64,000 nucleotides of DNA from Peteryoungia rhizophila (GCF_004912145.1 NZ_STGT01000002.1:620001-684000); one strand, 5' to 3'; shown: positions 36,367-45,952, counted from the first letter of the stretch. Made by a program: numbers and translations. The notes: generated from the letters alone by a model not told the origin.

Positions 36367-37620
36367 CTACCCGACAATCTCCGCCGTCTCCAGAACCGCG
36401 CGCAGCAGCACGTCCGCCCCGGCCGTCGCCCATTCCTTGGAAATCTCCTCTGCCTCGTTGTGGCTCAAGCCACCAACACAGGGGCACATGATCATCGTCG
36501 AGGGCGCGACCTTGGCCGCCCAGCAGGCGTCGTGCCCGGCGCCGGAGATGACGTTCATGTGGGAATAGCCCAGGTCTTCGGCGGCCTTGCGGACGGAGGC
36601 GACGAGTTTCGGATCGAAGGTCACCGGATCAAAATGGCCGACGGCCTCGACCGCACAGCCGACGCCGAGCGCTGAACAGATCTCGGCGGCCTTCGCCTCG
36701 ATCGTGGCGCGCATGCGGTCGAGCTTCGCCTGCTCGGGCGTGCGGATGTCGACGGTGAAGACGACGGTTCCAGGGAGCACGTTGCGGGAATTGGGCGAGA
36801 ACTTCACCTGGCCGACGCCGCCGACGGCGCCTGGCTGTTCGCTCATCGCGACCTCCTGGACCATTTCCATGATCCGCGCCATGGCAAGGCCGGCATTGAC
36901 GCGCAGGTTCATCGGGGTCGAGCCGGTATGGGCTTCGCGGCCGGTCAGGGTAAATTCCAGCCACCACAGGCCCTGACAGTGGGTGACGACGCCGATCTGC
37001 TTGTCCTCGGCTTCGAGGATCGGTCCCTGTTCGATGTGGTATTCGAAATAGGCGTGCATCTGCCTGGCGCCGACCTCTTCGTCGCCCAACCAGCCGATGC
37101 GCTTCAACTCTTCGCCGAAGGCCTTCCCCTCCATGTCCCTGCGAGCATAGGCATAATCGAGAGAATGAATGCCCGCGAAGACACCCGAGGCGAGCATGGC
37201 GGGGGCGAAGCGGGCGCCTTCCTCGTTGGTCCAGTTGGTGACGACGACGGGGTGCTTCGTCTTGATGTTGAGGTCGTTCATCGATTTGACGACTTCAAGG
37301 CCAGCGAGCACGCCGAGCACGCCGTCATACTTGCCGCCGGTCGGCTGCGTGTCGAGATGGCTGCCGACATAGACGGGCAGGGCGTCCGGATCGGTACCCG
37401 GCCGCGACATGAACATCGTGCCCATCTTGTCGACGGCCATGGTGAGCCCGGCATCCTCGCACCAGCGCTGAAAGAGACGGCGGCCTTCCGCATCCTCATC
37501 CGTCAGGGTCTGACGATTGTTGCCGCCGGCGATGCCGGGGCCAATCTTCGCCATCTCCATGAGCATGTCCCACAGCCGATCGCCGTTCACGCGAAGGTTC
37601 GTGCCGGGTTGCGCCGTCAT
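36367..37620 (-). CDS. hyuC: N-carbamoyl-beta-alanine/L-carbamoylase family amidohydrolase
   Basis: A 417-residue M20-family zinc hydrolase (AmaB/HyuC/beta-ureidopropionase). Metal ligands lie in VGSHLDTQPTGGKYDGVLG, TNWTNEEGARFAP, FEYHIEQGP and near the C-terminus in SGAGHDA and SHNEAE. It should cleave the carbamoyl group from N-carbamoyl-beta-alanine, releasing ammonia and CO2, the last step of uracil catabolism. First gene of its operon, divergent from rutR with a RutR-like box between. Allantoate amidohydrolase is the closest alternative. Confidence 0.9.
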   Translation of the reverse strand: MTAQPGTNLRVNGDRLWDMLMEMAKIGPGIAGGNNRQTLTDEDAEGRRLFQRWCEDAGLTMAVDKMGTMFMSRPGTDPDALPVYVGSHLDTQPTGGKYDGVLGVLAGLEVVKSMNDLNIKTKHPVVVTNWTNEEGARFAPAMLASGVFAGIHSLDYAYARRDMEGKAFGEELKRIGWLGDEEVGARQMHAYFEYHIEQGPILEAEDKQIGVVTHCQGLWWLEFTLTGREAHTGSTPMNLRVNAGLAMARIMEMVQEVAMSEQPGAVGGVGQVKFSPNSRNVLPGTVVFTVDIRTPEQAKLDRMRATIEAKAAEICSALGVGCAVEAVGHFDPVTFDPKLVASVRKAAEDLGYSHMNVISGAGHDACWAAKVAPSTMIMCPCVGGLSHNEAEEISKEWATAGADVLLRAVLETAEIVG

Positions 37621-37758
37621 TGCAGATCCTCACCTGTTTTTTCAGGAGTCGGATCTTCCGCCCAACTCCCTTGTTCCCGGGGTCAGCGACAGCGGCTTAT
37701 GTTTGTCTTTTCCGCTGTCGTATCGGCAGTTGCCTTTAGTTGACATCTGTCCAATAAT

Positions 37759-37774
37759 TTGACCGACTGGTAAA
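37759..37774. promoter_or_regulatory. Candidate RutR operator between hyuC and rutR
   Basis: TTGACCG-AC-TGGTAAA matches the RutR consensus TTGACCA-N2-TGGTCAA at 12 of 14 defined positions. It is centred in the 288-bp divergent region, about 135-140 bp from both start codons. RutR binds uracil and thymine and represses pyrimidine catabolism in E. coli, so this is a natural control point. Confidence 0.6.
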
Positions 37775-37908
37775 ACATTACAACTTCCATCACGGCACTC
37801 AAGACGAAATCGGCAAAATTCTGCGACAAAATATCAAGCAGATGCCCAGATTTTGGGCTCCAATATTGCTGAGTGAGTTCAGTATCTTAGGCGGGGAACA
37901 ACTCCAAG

Positions 37909-38562
37909 ATGGCAATACCGAGAGCGGCGCAGACCCAGAGGCGGACGCGGATCCAGGAGGAGAAGGAGGAACTCATCCTGGAAGCTGCGCTCGAAGTCTT
38001 CTCCCAACGGGGATTCCATGGCTCGACGATCGACCAGATCGCCGAGGTCGCCGGCATGTCGAAGCCGAATCTGCTCTATTACTTCCGCACCAAGGAGGCG
38101 ATGCATCGTGCGCTGATCGACCGGGTGCTGGAGAACTGGCTCGAGCCCTTGCAGGCTTTCGATGCCGATGGCGATCCGGAGGAGGAGATCCGTTCCTATA
38201 TCCGTCGCAAGCTGGAGATGGCGCGGGAGTTTCCGCGCGAAAGCCGGCTCTTCGCCAACGAGATCCTGCAGGGGGCGCCGCATATCGCGGCGGTGCTGGA
38301 GGGGCCGCTCAAGCAGCTGGTGGATGAGAAGGCCGAGGTTATTCGCGCCTGGGTCGCGGCGGGCAAGGTGCGCGACTGCGATCCGCACCACATGATCTTC
38401 TCGATCTGGTCGACAACCCAGCACTATGCGGATTTCGACGTTCAGGTGAAAGCGGTGCTGGGTGATGGCCGGGATGGGGCGGATCGCTTCGAGGAGGCTG
38501 CAAGCTTTCTGGAAGGCCTCTTCGTCAGCGGTCTGATCCTGAAATCACCCGTCAGTCTCTGA
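37909..38562 (+). CDS. rutR: RutR-like TetR family pyrimidine-responsive regulator
   Basis: A 217-residue TetR-family protein. The N-terminal helix-turn-helix reads FSQRGFHGSTIDQIAEVAGMSKPNLLYYF, close to RutR. The ligand domain shares RutR stretches such as ASRLF/ESRLF, EILQGAPH and IWSTTQHYADF. Divergent from hyuC. Its 3' end overlaps the convergent EamA gene by about 11 bases. Expected to de-repress catabolism when uracil is present. Confidence 0.9.
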   Translation: MAIPRAAQTQRRTRIQEEKEELILEAALEVFSQRGFHGSTIDQIAEVAGMSKPNLLYYFRTKEAMHRALIDRVLENWLEPLQAFDADGDPEEEIRSYIRRKLEMAREFPRESRLFANEILQGAPHIAAVLEGPLKQLVDEKAEVIRAWVAAGKVRDCDPHHMIFSIWSTTQHYADFDVQVKAVLGDGRDGADRFEEAASFLEGLFVSGLILKSPVSL

Positions 38563-39493
38563 GCAGACCCATCACCAGCAGACCCGCAGCCGTGACCAGC
38601 GCGCCGATGAAAACGGCCGGGCTTGCCCAGCCGTGGCCGAGCAGCCCCTCCAGCAGGATGATGAAGGTCGGCGTCAGATAGCCGTAACCGAGCACCTTGG
38701 GGGCCGGCAGGCGCATGGATGCGTATTGCAGCAGCATGAAGGTGATCGCTGTCGTGATGATCGACAGATAGGCGATCGTTGCCCAGACGGCCATCGGCAG
38801 GCTGGCGAAATCTGTGGTGGCGAGTGGCACGGCGCCGGTCGGCAGCAGCCAGGGGACGGTGAAGACCACGACCCAGAACCCGAAGGCAACAGGGTTTTCG
38901 CCCAGACCGAAACGCCGGATCAGCGGCACATAGGCGCCGTGGCAGATCACGCCGACGAAAAAGATCAGCTCGCCGCGGCCGACATCGAAGGAGAGAATAG
39001 CGCCGATATCGGCGCGAAAGATCACCCAGATTGCGCCGAGGGCGGCGATAACCAAAGCGATCAGCACGTCGGGACGTGTCCTCTGGCCGATGAAGAGGAG
39101 GGCGAATCCGGCTGAGATCAGCGGCATCAGCGTGAAGACGGCGCCGGTTTGCACCGGGCTGGTGAATTCGAGTGCCGCGAACATGGTCAGCATGTAGATG
39201 GCGATCAGGCCGCCCAAGAGAGCATAGCGCCAGACGCGGCGCGGCTTGGTGAAGGGCACGCGCAGGATGCCGAAGGTCAGGATGCCCATGACGACCATGG
39301 TCATCAGGTAGCGCCAGAGCGTCAGCGGACCGGCCTCCAGATGCTGCGCCGCCATGCCGCCGAACGAGAAAGAGCCTGCGATCAGCGCCGCAAACAGCAG
39401 CATCGCCGCATGAGCTTTCAGTTTTTCACTACCGGTGGCGTGGATGGTGTGGCGATTGGCGGGGGAAACGGGGCGGTCGGCCTGGTCTGTCAT
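38552..39493 (-). CDS. EamA/DMT-family transporter
   Basis: A 313-residue, ten-helix drug/metabolite transporter with two EamA halves, recognisable by LWRYLMTMVVMGI, ALEFTSPVQTGAVFTLMPLISAGFA and, in the second half, LGYGYLTPTFIILLEGLLGHG. Substrate unknown. Convergent with rutR, whose final bases it overlaps; not obviously part of the pyrimidine pathway. Confidence 0.88.
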   Translation of the reverse strand: MTDQADRPVSPANRHTIHATGSEKLKAHAAMLLFAALIAGSFSFGGMAAQHLEAGPLTLWRYLMTMVVMGILTFGILRVPFTKPRRVWRYALLGGLIAIYMLTMFAALEFTSPVQTGAVFTLMPLISAGFALLFIGQRTRPDVLIALVIAALGAIWVIFRADIGAILSFDVGRGELIFFVGVICHGAYVPLIRRFGLGENPVAFGFWVVVFTVPWLLPTGAVPLATTDFASLPMAVWATIAYLSIITTAITFMLLQYASMRLPAPKVLGYGYLTPTFIILLEGLLGHGWASPAVFIGALVTAAGLLVMGLLRD

Positions 39494-39637
39494 GTTATGC
39501 CCTTGGGGCCGGCTTCGATCGCCATGCGGAGCGTGACTTGACCGGGCCGGTATTCTCCTTCATCTGCGGCAGGTGCGGTGCCCTTCGGCATGGCCCTTCA
39601 CAGATCTTGCCACGGCAGTTAATCGAAAGCGGACCTG

Positions 39638-40270
39638 ATGACAACGACGATCGGCTTCACCGACACGGACAAGAGCACCAGTGCTGTGCTGGAGGACGTG
39701 ATCCGTTCCATGGACGCAGAGCATGTCACGCTGCGGCAGATCCTCGAGAAGATGGGCGAGAGCGGTCTTCTGCTGCTCTGCGGCCTCCTGTCTCTGCCGT
39801 TTCTCGTGCCCGTTTCCATCCCGGGTGTTTCGACGGTGTTTGGAGCCGGCATCGTCCTGATCGGCATTGCCGTAACCTTCAATCGCTTCCCCTGGCTGCC
39901 GTCGAAACTGGCTGACCGCAAGCTCGAGCGCAGCAAGCTGGTGCCGGTGCTGGAGCGTGGCCTCACGATCCTGCGTAAGGTCGATCGCTATGTGCGGCCA
40001 CGCCTTCTGGGTCTGACGACGGGTGGTCTGGTCAACCGGGTGAATGGCCTTGTGCTGACCTTCGCCGGCGTGCTCCTGATGATGCCCTTGAGCTTCATCC
40101 CGTTTTCCAACACCTTGCCGGGCGTCGCTATCCTCTTGTTGTCCACGGGGATTTCGCAGCGCGACGGCGGCGTGGTCCTGGCGGGGCACCTTCTGGTCGT
40201 GCTCACGATGGTCTATTTCGCCGGGCTGGCCTGGGCTGCCTATGCGGCAGGAAACAGTCTGCTGGGCTAA
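39638..40270 (+). CDS. exoD: ExoD-family membrane protein
   Basis: A 210-residue inner-membrane protein of the ExoD family, with the conserved MGESGLLLLCGLLSLPFLVPVSIPGVSTVFGAGI region, IAVTFNRFPWLP and PLSFIPFSNTLPGVAILLLSTGISQRDG. In rhizobia ExoD mutants show exopolysaccharide and alkali-tolerance defects. It stands alone between divergent or convergent neighbours and has its own promoter region of about 140 bp. Confidence 0.88.
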   Translation: MTTTIGFTDTDKSTSAVLEDVIRSMDAEHVTLRQILEKMGESGLLLLCGLLSLPFLVPVSIPGVSTVFGAGIVLIGIAVTFNRFPWLPSKLADRKLERSKLVPVLERGLTILRKVDRYVRPRLLGLTTGGLVNRVNGLVLTFAGVLLMMPLSFIPFSNTLPGVAILLLSTGISQRDGGVVLAGHLLVVLTMVYFAGLAWAAYAAGNSLLG

Positions 40271-40287
40271 CCGAGTGCAGTCCGCCT

Positions 40288-42999
40288 TCAGGCGGTCCTT
40301 TGCCAAAGGGTTTCGCGCTCCGCCGCATGCTTGCGAGCGAAGTCCATCAGGGCGTGGGCGCTCATCGGCCGCGCCAGGGCGAAGCCCTGCAGCGTGTGGC
40401 AGCCGAGATCGCGCAGGATCGCGGCATGTTCCATGGTCTCTACCCCTTCCGCCACGATCCCCACGCCGAATGAGCGGCCGATGTCGATGATCGAGCTGAT
40501 CAGGCGGCGCTGGGCGGGGTTGTCGACAATCGGCGCGACGAGCTGCCGGTCGATCTTGAGGCGGCTGGGCGACAGCTTGATCAGCGACAGTATCGAGGCA
40601 TAACCGGTGCCGAAGTCGTCGATCTCGATGGCGATGCCGTGTGCACGGATCCGCGCGAGGCTTTCGGCCACTGCGTCGGCTTTATCATCGAAGGAGATCG
40701 ATTCCAGCAGCTCGAAGGAGAGGCTGCCCGGCTTCAGCGACAGTGATTCCAGATGGCTGACGAGGCGATCCTCGAACAGGCGCTGGGCGGAAATATTCAC
40801 CGAGACATGCTCGATGCCGAGATCGGCGGCGCGCCAGCGGGTGAGCTGCAACAGCGACTGGTCTAGAATGCTCGCGTCGATCTGGGCGACAACGTTCAGG
40901 CTTTCGGCGATTTCAAGGAAGGCGGAAGGGGGCAGCAGGCCCTGCTGAGGGTGGTTCCAGCGGGCAAGGGCTTCCACTCCGTTGATCTCCAGCGTGCGCG
41001 CGTCGAACTGCGGCTGGTAGAAGGCGACGAAGTCGTTGTCTCCGAGGGAGCGCAGGATGGCATCGGCCGTCTGCTTGATGTTGATCGTGCGCGCGCGCAG
41101 GTGGTCGTTGAAAAACTCGACACGGTTGCGGCCGCGGCGCTTTGCTTCGTAGAGCGCGATGTCGGCATTGACGAGCACCTGCTCGGCGGCCAGTTGCGCT
41201 TCGGTCTTGGCCGCGATCCCGATGGAGGCTCCGACGCGGCATTCATGGTCGTTGTAGAGGACCGGCGTGTTGACGGCGGCGATGAGCCTCTGGCCGAGTG
41301 AGCCGAAGTCATCCTGGCCGGGGTAGCCGAAGCAGACGATGACGAATTCGTCACCGCCGATTCGCGCGACGAAATCTTCGTCGCGGACATTGGCGCGCAA
41401 GGCGCTCGCGACATTCCGCAGGATCGCGTCGCCCGCCCCATGGCCCATGGTGTCGTTGATTTCCTTGAACCGGTCGAGATCCATGTGGAGCACGGTGAGT
41501 TGCTGGCCCGGGCGATCGAGGACATCGAGGGTTGCCAGCCGCTGATCGAGGTAGCGTCGGTTCGGTAGCCCGGTCAGGGCGTCGTGTAGCGCATTGTGCT
41601 CCATGCGTTTGCGCGCGGATTCGAGCGCAGCGTTCTGTTCTTCGGTCTGCTTGTGAGCAGCCCGAAGATTGTCCTGGAGGATCACGTCTTCCGTGACGTC
41701 CCAGTTGACGCCCAGCATCTTCAGGGTGCCATCCCCACCGCAATAGCTGGTGCCGACGGTGCGCATGTGCAGCACCTTGCCGTCACCGGGGCGTCTGACG
41801 CGGAACTGGCCGGTATAGGACCCCTTGCGGTCGATGGCCTCCCTCATCGTCCGTTCGATCTCCCGAGCATCCTCGTCGGGCACCATGCTGCGCCACTGTT
41901 CCATCGAGACGGGCATATCTGCCGGCAAGCCGTAAAGCTGGTAGATCCGTTCGTCCCAATGCATGGCGCCGGTAGCCACATCCAGTTCCCAGACCCCGAT
42001 CCTCGAGGATTCCAGCGCGACCCCCAGGCGATGGGACATGGCGCGTAGGTCTTCCTCGCGCTCGTGCAGTGCCTGGAAGTTCCGTTGCCGCTCGTTCATC
42101 AGCAACCCGACCCAGACGACGATCCCGGAGATCAAGGCTGCCACCGCGAAGATCGCGATCCGGTTGAGGTCACTCCAATCGTTCGCGGCATCCCAACCGC
42201 CGCGCGGAATGGCCGAAATGGTCCATTTCCGATTGGCCAGATCGATGTTCATGCGGACAGGGTCGAGCTTCCGGATGTTGATGTCGCCGTAAATCACGGC
42301 CGGCTCGCCGGTGGTAGTGTTATCCGTGGTGATCACCACCTCGATCGGCAGTTCATTGGCGAGAAGGCCGCTGTCGTCATAGAGCCGCGGCAGGTCCAGT
42401 ATGCCGAGCAAAGCGCCCCAGAACTGCATCTGTCCGCTGTCGTTCCAGATGCGGACAGGAATGCTGATGACCAGTCCCTGCGTGCCGTTGTTGAGGTGAG
42501 TAGGGCCGGTGATGACCACTTTTCCCTTCTCGACCATGTCGCGCAACAGGGCGTCTCGATCCCAGACCTGCAGGATCGGCCGATCCGTGAAGGGAGAATT
42601 GCGTTCTGGAGGATAGGCATAGGCCGAGACCAGGTTGGGGGCAGCGACAACCGTTCGGATTTGTGAGTGAAACTGGAAGATGCTTTCTGAGAGAGCCTCG
42701 AACCGTTCCTTGTCGATTTGCGGTTCTGTTCCGATGACGGCAACGAGACCCTGCAGGAGCTTGGTATTCGCGTTGATATTCGCTTCGATCTTCGTGCGGA
42801 TCAGACCAAGGCGCTGCTGAACCTCATGGCGGCTCTCATGAAGGGAAAGCCGCTGCTGCTGCAGGTCCGCATAGAAGGCTGACAGCACGACGACGATGCA
42901 GACCAGGACGCTCGGAATGATGATCTGCAGGCGCGCACGCCATGCGGAGACATTGACTACGTCTCTGGTCTTTCCCAGCATCCCACCAGAATCCCGCAA
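40288..42999 (-). CDS. CHASE-PAS-GGDEF-EAL cyclic-di-GMP enzyme
   Basis: A 903-residue membrane protein. One helix near residue 25 is followed by a periplasmic CHASE-like sensor (about residues 60-265). A second helix near 290 leads to a PAS domain (SRIGVWELDVATG), a GGDEF domain (DALTGLPNRRYLDQR and RIGGDEFVIV) and an EAL domain (NGVEALARW, ESISFDDKAD, EIDDFGTGYAS, EGVETMEHA). Both catalytic motifs look intact, so it could make or degrade cyclic di-GMP. An in-frame ATG six codons in is an alternative start. Confidence 0.92.
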   Translation of the reverse strand: MRDSGGMLGKTRDVVNVSAWRARLQIIIPSVLVCIVVVLSAFYADLQQQRLSLHESRHEVQQRLGLIRTKIEANINANTKLLQGLVAVIGTEPQIDKERFEALSESIFQFHSQIRTVVAAPNLVSAYAYPPERNSPFTDRPILQVWDRDALLRDMVEKGKVVITGPTHLNNGTQGLVISIPVRIWNDSGQMQFWGALLGILDLPRLYDDSGLLANELPIEVVITTDNTTTGEPAVIYGDINIRKLDPVRMNIDLANRKWTISAIPRGGWDAANDWSDLNRIAIFAVAALISGIVVWVGLLMNERQRNFQALHEREEDLRAMSHRLGVALESSRIGVWELDVATGAMHWDERIYQLYGLPADMPVSMEQWRSMVPDEDAREIERTMREAIDRKGSYTGQFRVRRPGDGKVLHMRTVGTSYCGGDGTLKMLGVNWDVTEDVILQDNLRAAHKQTEEQNAALESARKRMEHNALHDALTGLPNRRYLDQRLATLDVLDRPGQQLTVLHMDLDRFKEINDTMGHGAGDAILRNVASALRANVRDEDFVARIGGDEFVIVCFGYPGQDDFGSLGQRLIAAVNTPVLYNDHECRVGASIGIAAKTEAQLAAEQVLVNADIALYEAKRRGRNRVEFFNDHLRARTINIKQTADAILRSLGDNDFVAFYQPQFDARTLEINGVEALARWNHPQQGLLPPSAFLEIAESLNVVAQIDASILDQSLLQLTRWRAADLGIEHVSVNISAQRLFEDRLVSHLESLSLKPGSLSFELLESISFDDKADAVAESLARIRAHGIAIEIDDFGTGYASILSLIKLSPSRLKIDRQLVAPIVDNPAQRRLISSIIDIGRSFGVGIVAEGVETMEHAAILRDLGCHTLQGFALARPMSAHALMDFARKHAAERETLWQRTA

Positions 43000-43107
43000 T
43001 TTATCAGCCTCTAATATTTGGGGCTTTCAATAAATCCAGTGTTCATGATGCAAGCAAGCGTTGAATAAATCCTGAATCTTTCCACAACTTCGTCGAACTA
43101 TTGATGG

Positions 43108-43150
43108 AGAGACTTGGCCCGGCGCCAATTGATGGTTGGGCCAAGTCTCT
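43108..43150. terminator. Perfect 13-bp stem-loop after preA
   Basis: AGAGACTTGGCCC (43108-43120) pairs perfectly with GGGCCAAGTCTCT (43138-43150) across a 17-nt loop. It begins 7 bases after the preA stop on the minus strand. There is no T-run, so it may protect the mRNA 3' end or act as a Rho-assisted terminator rather than a classical one. Confidence 0.5.
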
Positions 43151-43156
43151 GCGCTG

Positions 43157-44470
43157 TTATTCCGCGGCCTGAACGGCCATCGGATTGTTAGGATGGGTCG
43201 TCCAGTTGGCATAGTTGGGATCGACCGGACGGCGGGTGCGCTGGTCGAGCGTGCCTGCTTCAAGGCCGACCATGGTGATGCAGTTTTCGACGGGGCAGAC
43301 GTTGACGCAGAGATTGCAGCCGACGCACTCGTCTTCCATCACCTCGAAATGCCTGACACCGTCGACCATGCTGGTGATCGCCTGGTGCGAGGTGTCCTCG
43401 CAGGCGATGTGGCAGCGGCCGCACTTGATGCAGGCATCCTGGTCGATATGGGCTTTGGCGATGTAGTTGAGGTTGAGATACTGCCAGTCGGTGACGTTGG
43501 GCACGGCGCGGCCGCAGATGTCGTCGAGGCTCTGGTGACCCTTGGCATCCATCCAGTCGTTGAGGCCCGAGATCATCTCCTGGACGATCTTGAAGCCATA
43601 GGTCATCGCCGCTGTGCAGATCTGGACATTGCCGGCGCCGAGTACGAGGAATTCGGCCGCATCCCGCCAGGTGGTCACGCCGCCGATGCCGGATATGGGC
43701 AGACCATAGGTTTCCGGATCGCGGGCGATCTCGGCGACCATGTTGAGGGCGATCGGCTTCACCGCAGGGCCGCAGTAGCCGCCATGGGTGCCCTTGCCGC
43801 CGACGGTGGGCGAGGGGGCGAAGCTGTCGAGATCAACAGAGACGATCGAGTTGATCGTGTTGATCAGCGAGACCGCATCGGTGCCGCCTGCCTTCGCCGC
43901 ACGCGCGGGCTTGCGGATGTCGGCGATGTTGGGTGTCAGCTTGGTGATGACGGGCATGCGAGAATACTGCTTGCACCAGCGCACCACCATCTCGATGTAT
44001 TCCGGTACCTGGCCGACGGCGGCGCCCATGCCGCGTTCGGACATACCGTGCGGACAGCCGAAGTTGAGTTCGATGCCATCAGCCCCTGTCTCTTCGACGA
44101 GCGGCAGGATCGCCTTCCACTCCTCCTCGACGCAAGGGACCATGATCGAGGCGACGAGCGCCCGGTCCGGCCAGTTCATCTTGACCTGCTTCATCTCCTG
44201 CAGATTGATCTGCAAAGGGCGGTCGGTGATGAGCTCGATGTTGTTGAGGCCGAGAAGCCTGCGGTCGGCGCCCCAGATCGCGCCGTAGCGCGGGCCGTTG
44301 ACGTTGACGACCGGAGGTCCTTCCGAGCCCAGCGTCTTCCAGACAACGCCGCCCCAGCCCGCCTTGAAGGCGCGCTCGACATTGTAGGCCTTGTCGGTTG
44401 GTGGGGCAGAGGCCAGCCAGAAGGGGTTGGGCGACTTGATGCCGACGAAGTTATTCCTGAGATCAGCCAT
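43157..44470 (-). CDS. preA: NAD-dependent dihydropyrimidine dehydrogenase subunit PreA
   Basis: A 437-residue subunit reducing uracil or thymine to the dihydro form. An FMN-binding dihydroorotate dehydrogenase-like barrel (about residues 1-310) carries LNFGCPHGMSERGMG, KLTPNIADI and the GIGGVTTW phosphate loop. Two C-terminal 4Fe-4S motifs follow: CIKCGRCHIAC and CVGCNLCVNVCP. It follows preT after 26 bases and receives electrons from it. Confidence 0.95.
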   Translation of the reverse strand: MADLRNNFVGIKSPNPFWLASAPPTDKAYNVERAFKAGWGGVVWKTLGSEGPPVVNVNGPRYGAIWGADRRLLGLNNIELITDRPLQINLQEMKQVKMNWPDRALVASIMVPCVEEEWKAILPLVEETGADGIELNFGCPHGMSERGMGAAVGQVPEYIEMVVRWCKQYSRMPVITKLTPNIADIRKPARAAKAGGTDAVSLINTINSIVSVDLDSFAPSPTVGGKGTHGGYCGPAVKPIALNMVAEIARDPETYGLPISGIGGVTTWRDAAEFLVLGAGNVQICTAAMTYGFKIVQEMISGLNDWMDAKGHQSLDDICGRAVPNVTDWQYLNLNYIAKAHIDQDACIKCGRCHIACEDTSHQAITSMVDGVRHFEVMEDECVGCNLCVNVCPVENCITMVGLEAGTLDQRTRRPVDPNYANWTTHPNNPMAVQAAE

Positions 44471-44496
44471 TGTTCAAATCCTCTCTGAGCGGTGCG

Positions 44497-45858
44497 TCAT
44501 GCGACTGCGGATGCGCCCGCCGTCATGACGGCGAAAGAGCGGTTGATGCTTTCGGCCGCATCGCGGCCCATGGCGACGGCCGAGACCGTCAGGTCCTGGC
44601 CTCCGAAGGCGCAGTCGCCGCCGGCCCATACGCCCGGGATCGAGGTGCGGCCTTCGGCGTCGATGGCGATCTTGCCGCCTTCGATCTTCAAGCCGTCCAG
44701 ACCTTGGGCATCGAGCTTCTGGCCGATCGCGACGAGGATCTGGTCGGCCTTGATCTCCGTCGTGTGGCCCGTGCCCTTCATCAGGCCGTTTTCGAGGTGG
44801 GTGTATTCAAAGCCGATCGCCGAACAGTGACCGTCTTCATGGGCGACGTCCTTCGGCTGCAGCCAGTGGCGGATGTGGACGCCCTTGGAGGTCGCGAGAT
44901 CCTGCTCGAATTCCGAGGCGTTCATGTGTTCCTTGCCGCGGCGGTAGCAGATCGTGACGTTTTCGGCGCCCAGCAGCTTCGCCTGCACGGCAGCATCGAT
45001 TGCGGTCATGCCGCCGCCGATGACGACGACGTCACGGCCGACGGGCACGTCTGCCTTCTCGTCGGCCTGGCGCAGATTGGCGATGAATTCGACGGCATCG
45101 AGTACGCCGTTGATCCCGGCACCGGGGATGTTCAGCCCATTGACGTTGCCGAGGCCGGCGCCGAGGAAGACGGCGTCGTGCTTCGCCTTGAGATCGGCGA
45201 GCTTGAAGTCGATGCCCATCTCCTGGCCGTCGAGCACGTCGATATTGCCGAGCGAGAGAATGTAATCGACTTCCTTCTGGGCGAAGTCATTGGGTGTCTT
45301 GTAGGCGGCGATGCCGTATTCGTTGAGACCGCCTGCCTTTTCGCGGGCTTCGTAGATGGTGACCTGATGGCCGTGCATGGCCAGCCGATGGGCAGCGGCG
45401 AGGCCGGCTGGGCCTGCGCCAACGATGCCGACCGTTTTCCTGGAGGCGGCGGCCGGGGAATAGAACTGGCGGCCCTCCTCAATCGCGATGTCGGTGGCGT
45501 AACGTTGCAGGCGACCGATTTCGACCGGACGCTCTTCGGCCGTGTTGCGCACACAGGCCTCCTCGCAGAGCGTTTCGGTGGGACAGACGCGGGCGCACAT
45601 GCCGCCGAGGATGTTCTGGTCGAAAATTGTCTTGGCGGCGCCGAGCGGATTGCCAGTCGATATCTGCCGGATGAACATCGGGATATCGATGGCGGTGGGA
45701 CAGGCCGTCATGCACGGCGCGTCGTGACAGAAGTAGCATCTGTCGGAGGCGACAAGCGCCTCATGGCCGCCCAGGCGGGGGTGGAGATCGGAGAAATTCT
45801 TCGCATAATCGGCAGCATCGAGCCGCCCGGCCTTGAGGCCCGGTTCCAGTCTTCGCAT
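44497..45858 (-). CDS. preT: NAD-dependent dihydropyrimidine dehydrogenase subunit PreT
   Basis: A 453-residue flavoprotein of the GltD family. N-terminal iron-sulphur cysteines lie in CYFCHDAPCMTACPT and CARVCPTETLCEEAC; the FAD dinucleotide fold follows at VGAGPAGLAAAHRLA and the NAD-binding fold at IGGGMTAIDAA; the C-terminal FAD contact is VWAGGDCAFG. AGAGGGAA lies before the ATG. It transfers electrons from NADH to PreA. A RutR-like box lies about 60-75 bp upstream of the start. Confidence 0.95.
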   Translation of the reverse strand: MRRLEPGLKAGRLDAADYAKNFSDLHPRLGGHEALVASDRCYFCHDAPCMTACPTAIDIPMFIRQISTGNPLGAAKTIFDQNILGGMCARVCPTETLCEEACVRNTAEERPVEIGRLQRYATDIAIEEGRQFYSPAAASRKTVGIVGAGPAGLAAAHRLAMHGHQVTIYEAREKAGGLNEYGIAAYKTPNDFAQKEVDYILSLGNIDVLDGQEMGIDFKLADLKAKHDAVFLGAGLGNVNGLNIPGAGINGVLDAVEFIANLRQADEKADVPVGRDVVVIGGGMTAIDAAVQAKLLGAENVTICYRRGKEHMNASEFEQDLATSKGVHIRHWLQPKDVAHEDGHCSAIGFEYTHLENGLMKGTGHTTEIKADQILVAIGQKLDAQGLDGLKIEGGKIAIDAEGRTSIPGVWAGGDCAFGGQDLTVSAVAMGRDAAESINRSFAVMTAGASAVA

Positions 45859-45916
45859 CGCAGTTCCCTCTTTTATATTCGAAGCGATGCAGAGAAAGGT
45901 AACTCAGGATCAAAGT

Positions 45917-45932
45917 TTTATCAAACGGTAAA
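45917..45932. promoter_or_regulatory. Candidate RutR operator upstream of preT
   Basis: TTTATCA-AA-CGGTAAA matches the 14 defined positions of the RutR consensus at 10 places and shares the GGTAAA half with the stronger box at 37759-37774. Located 59-74 bp before the preT start, a promoter-like distance. Weaker alone than the other box; credible mainly because the target pathway is the same. Confidence 0.4.
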
Positions 45933-45952
45933 AATTTGACGGATCCTGGCGA

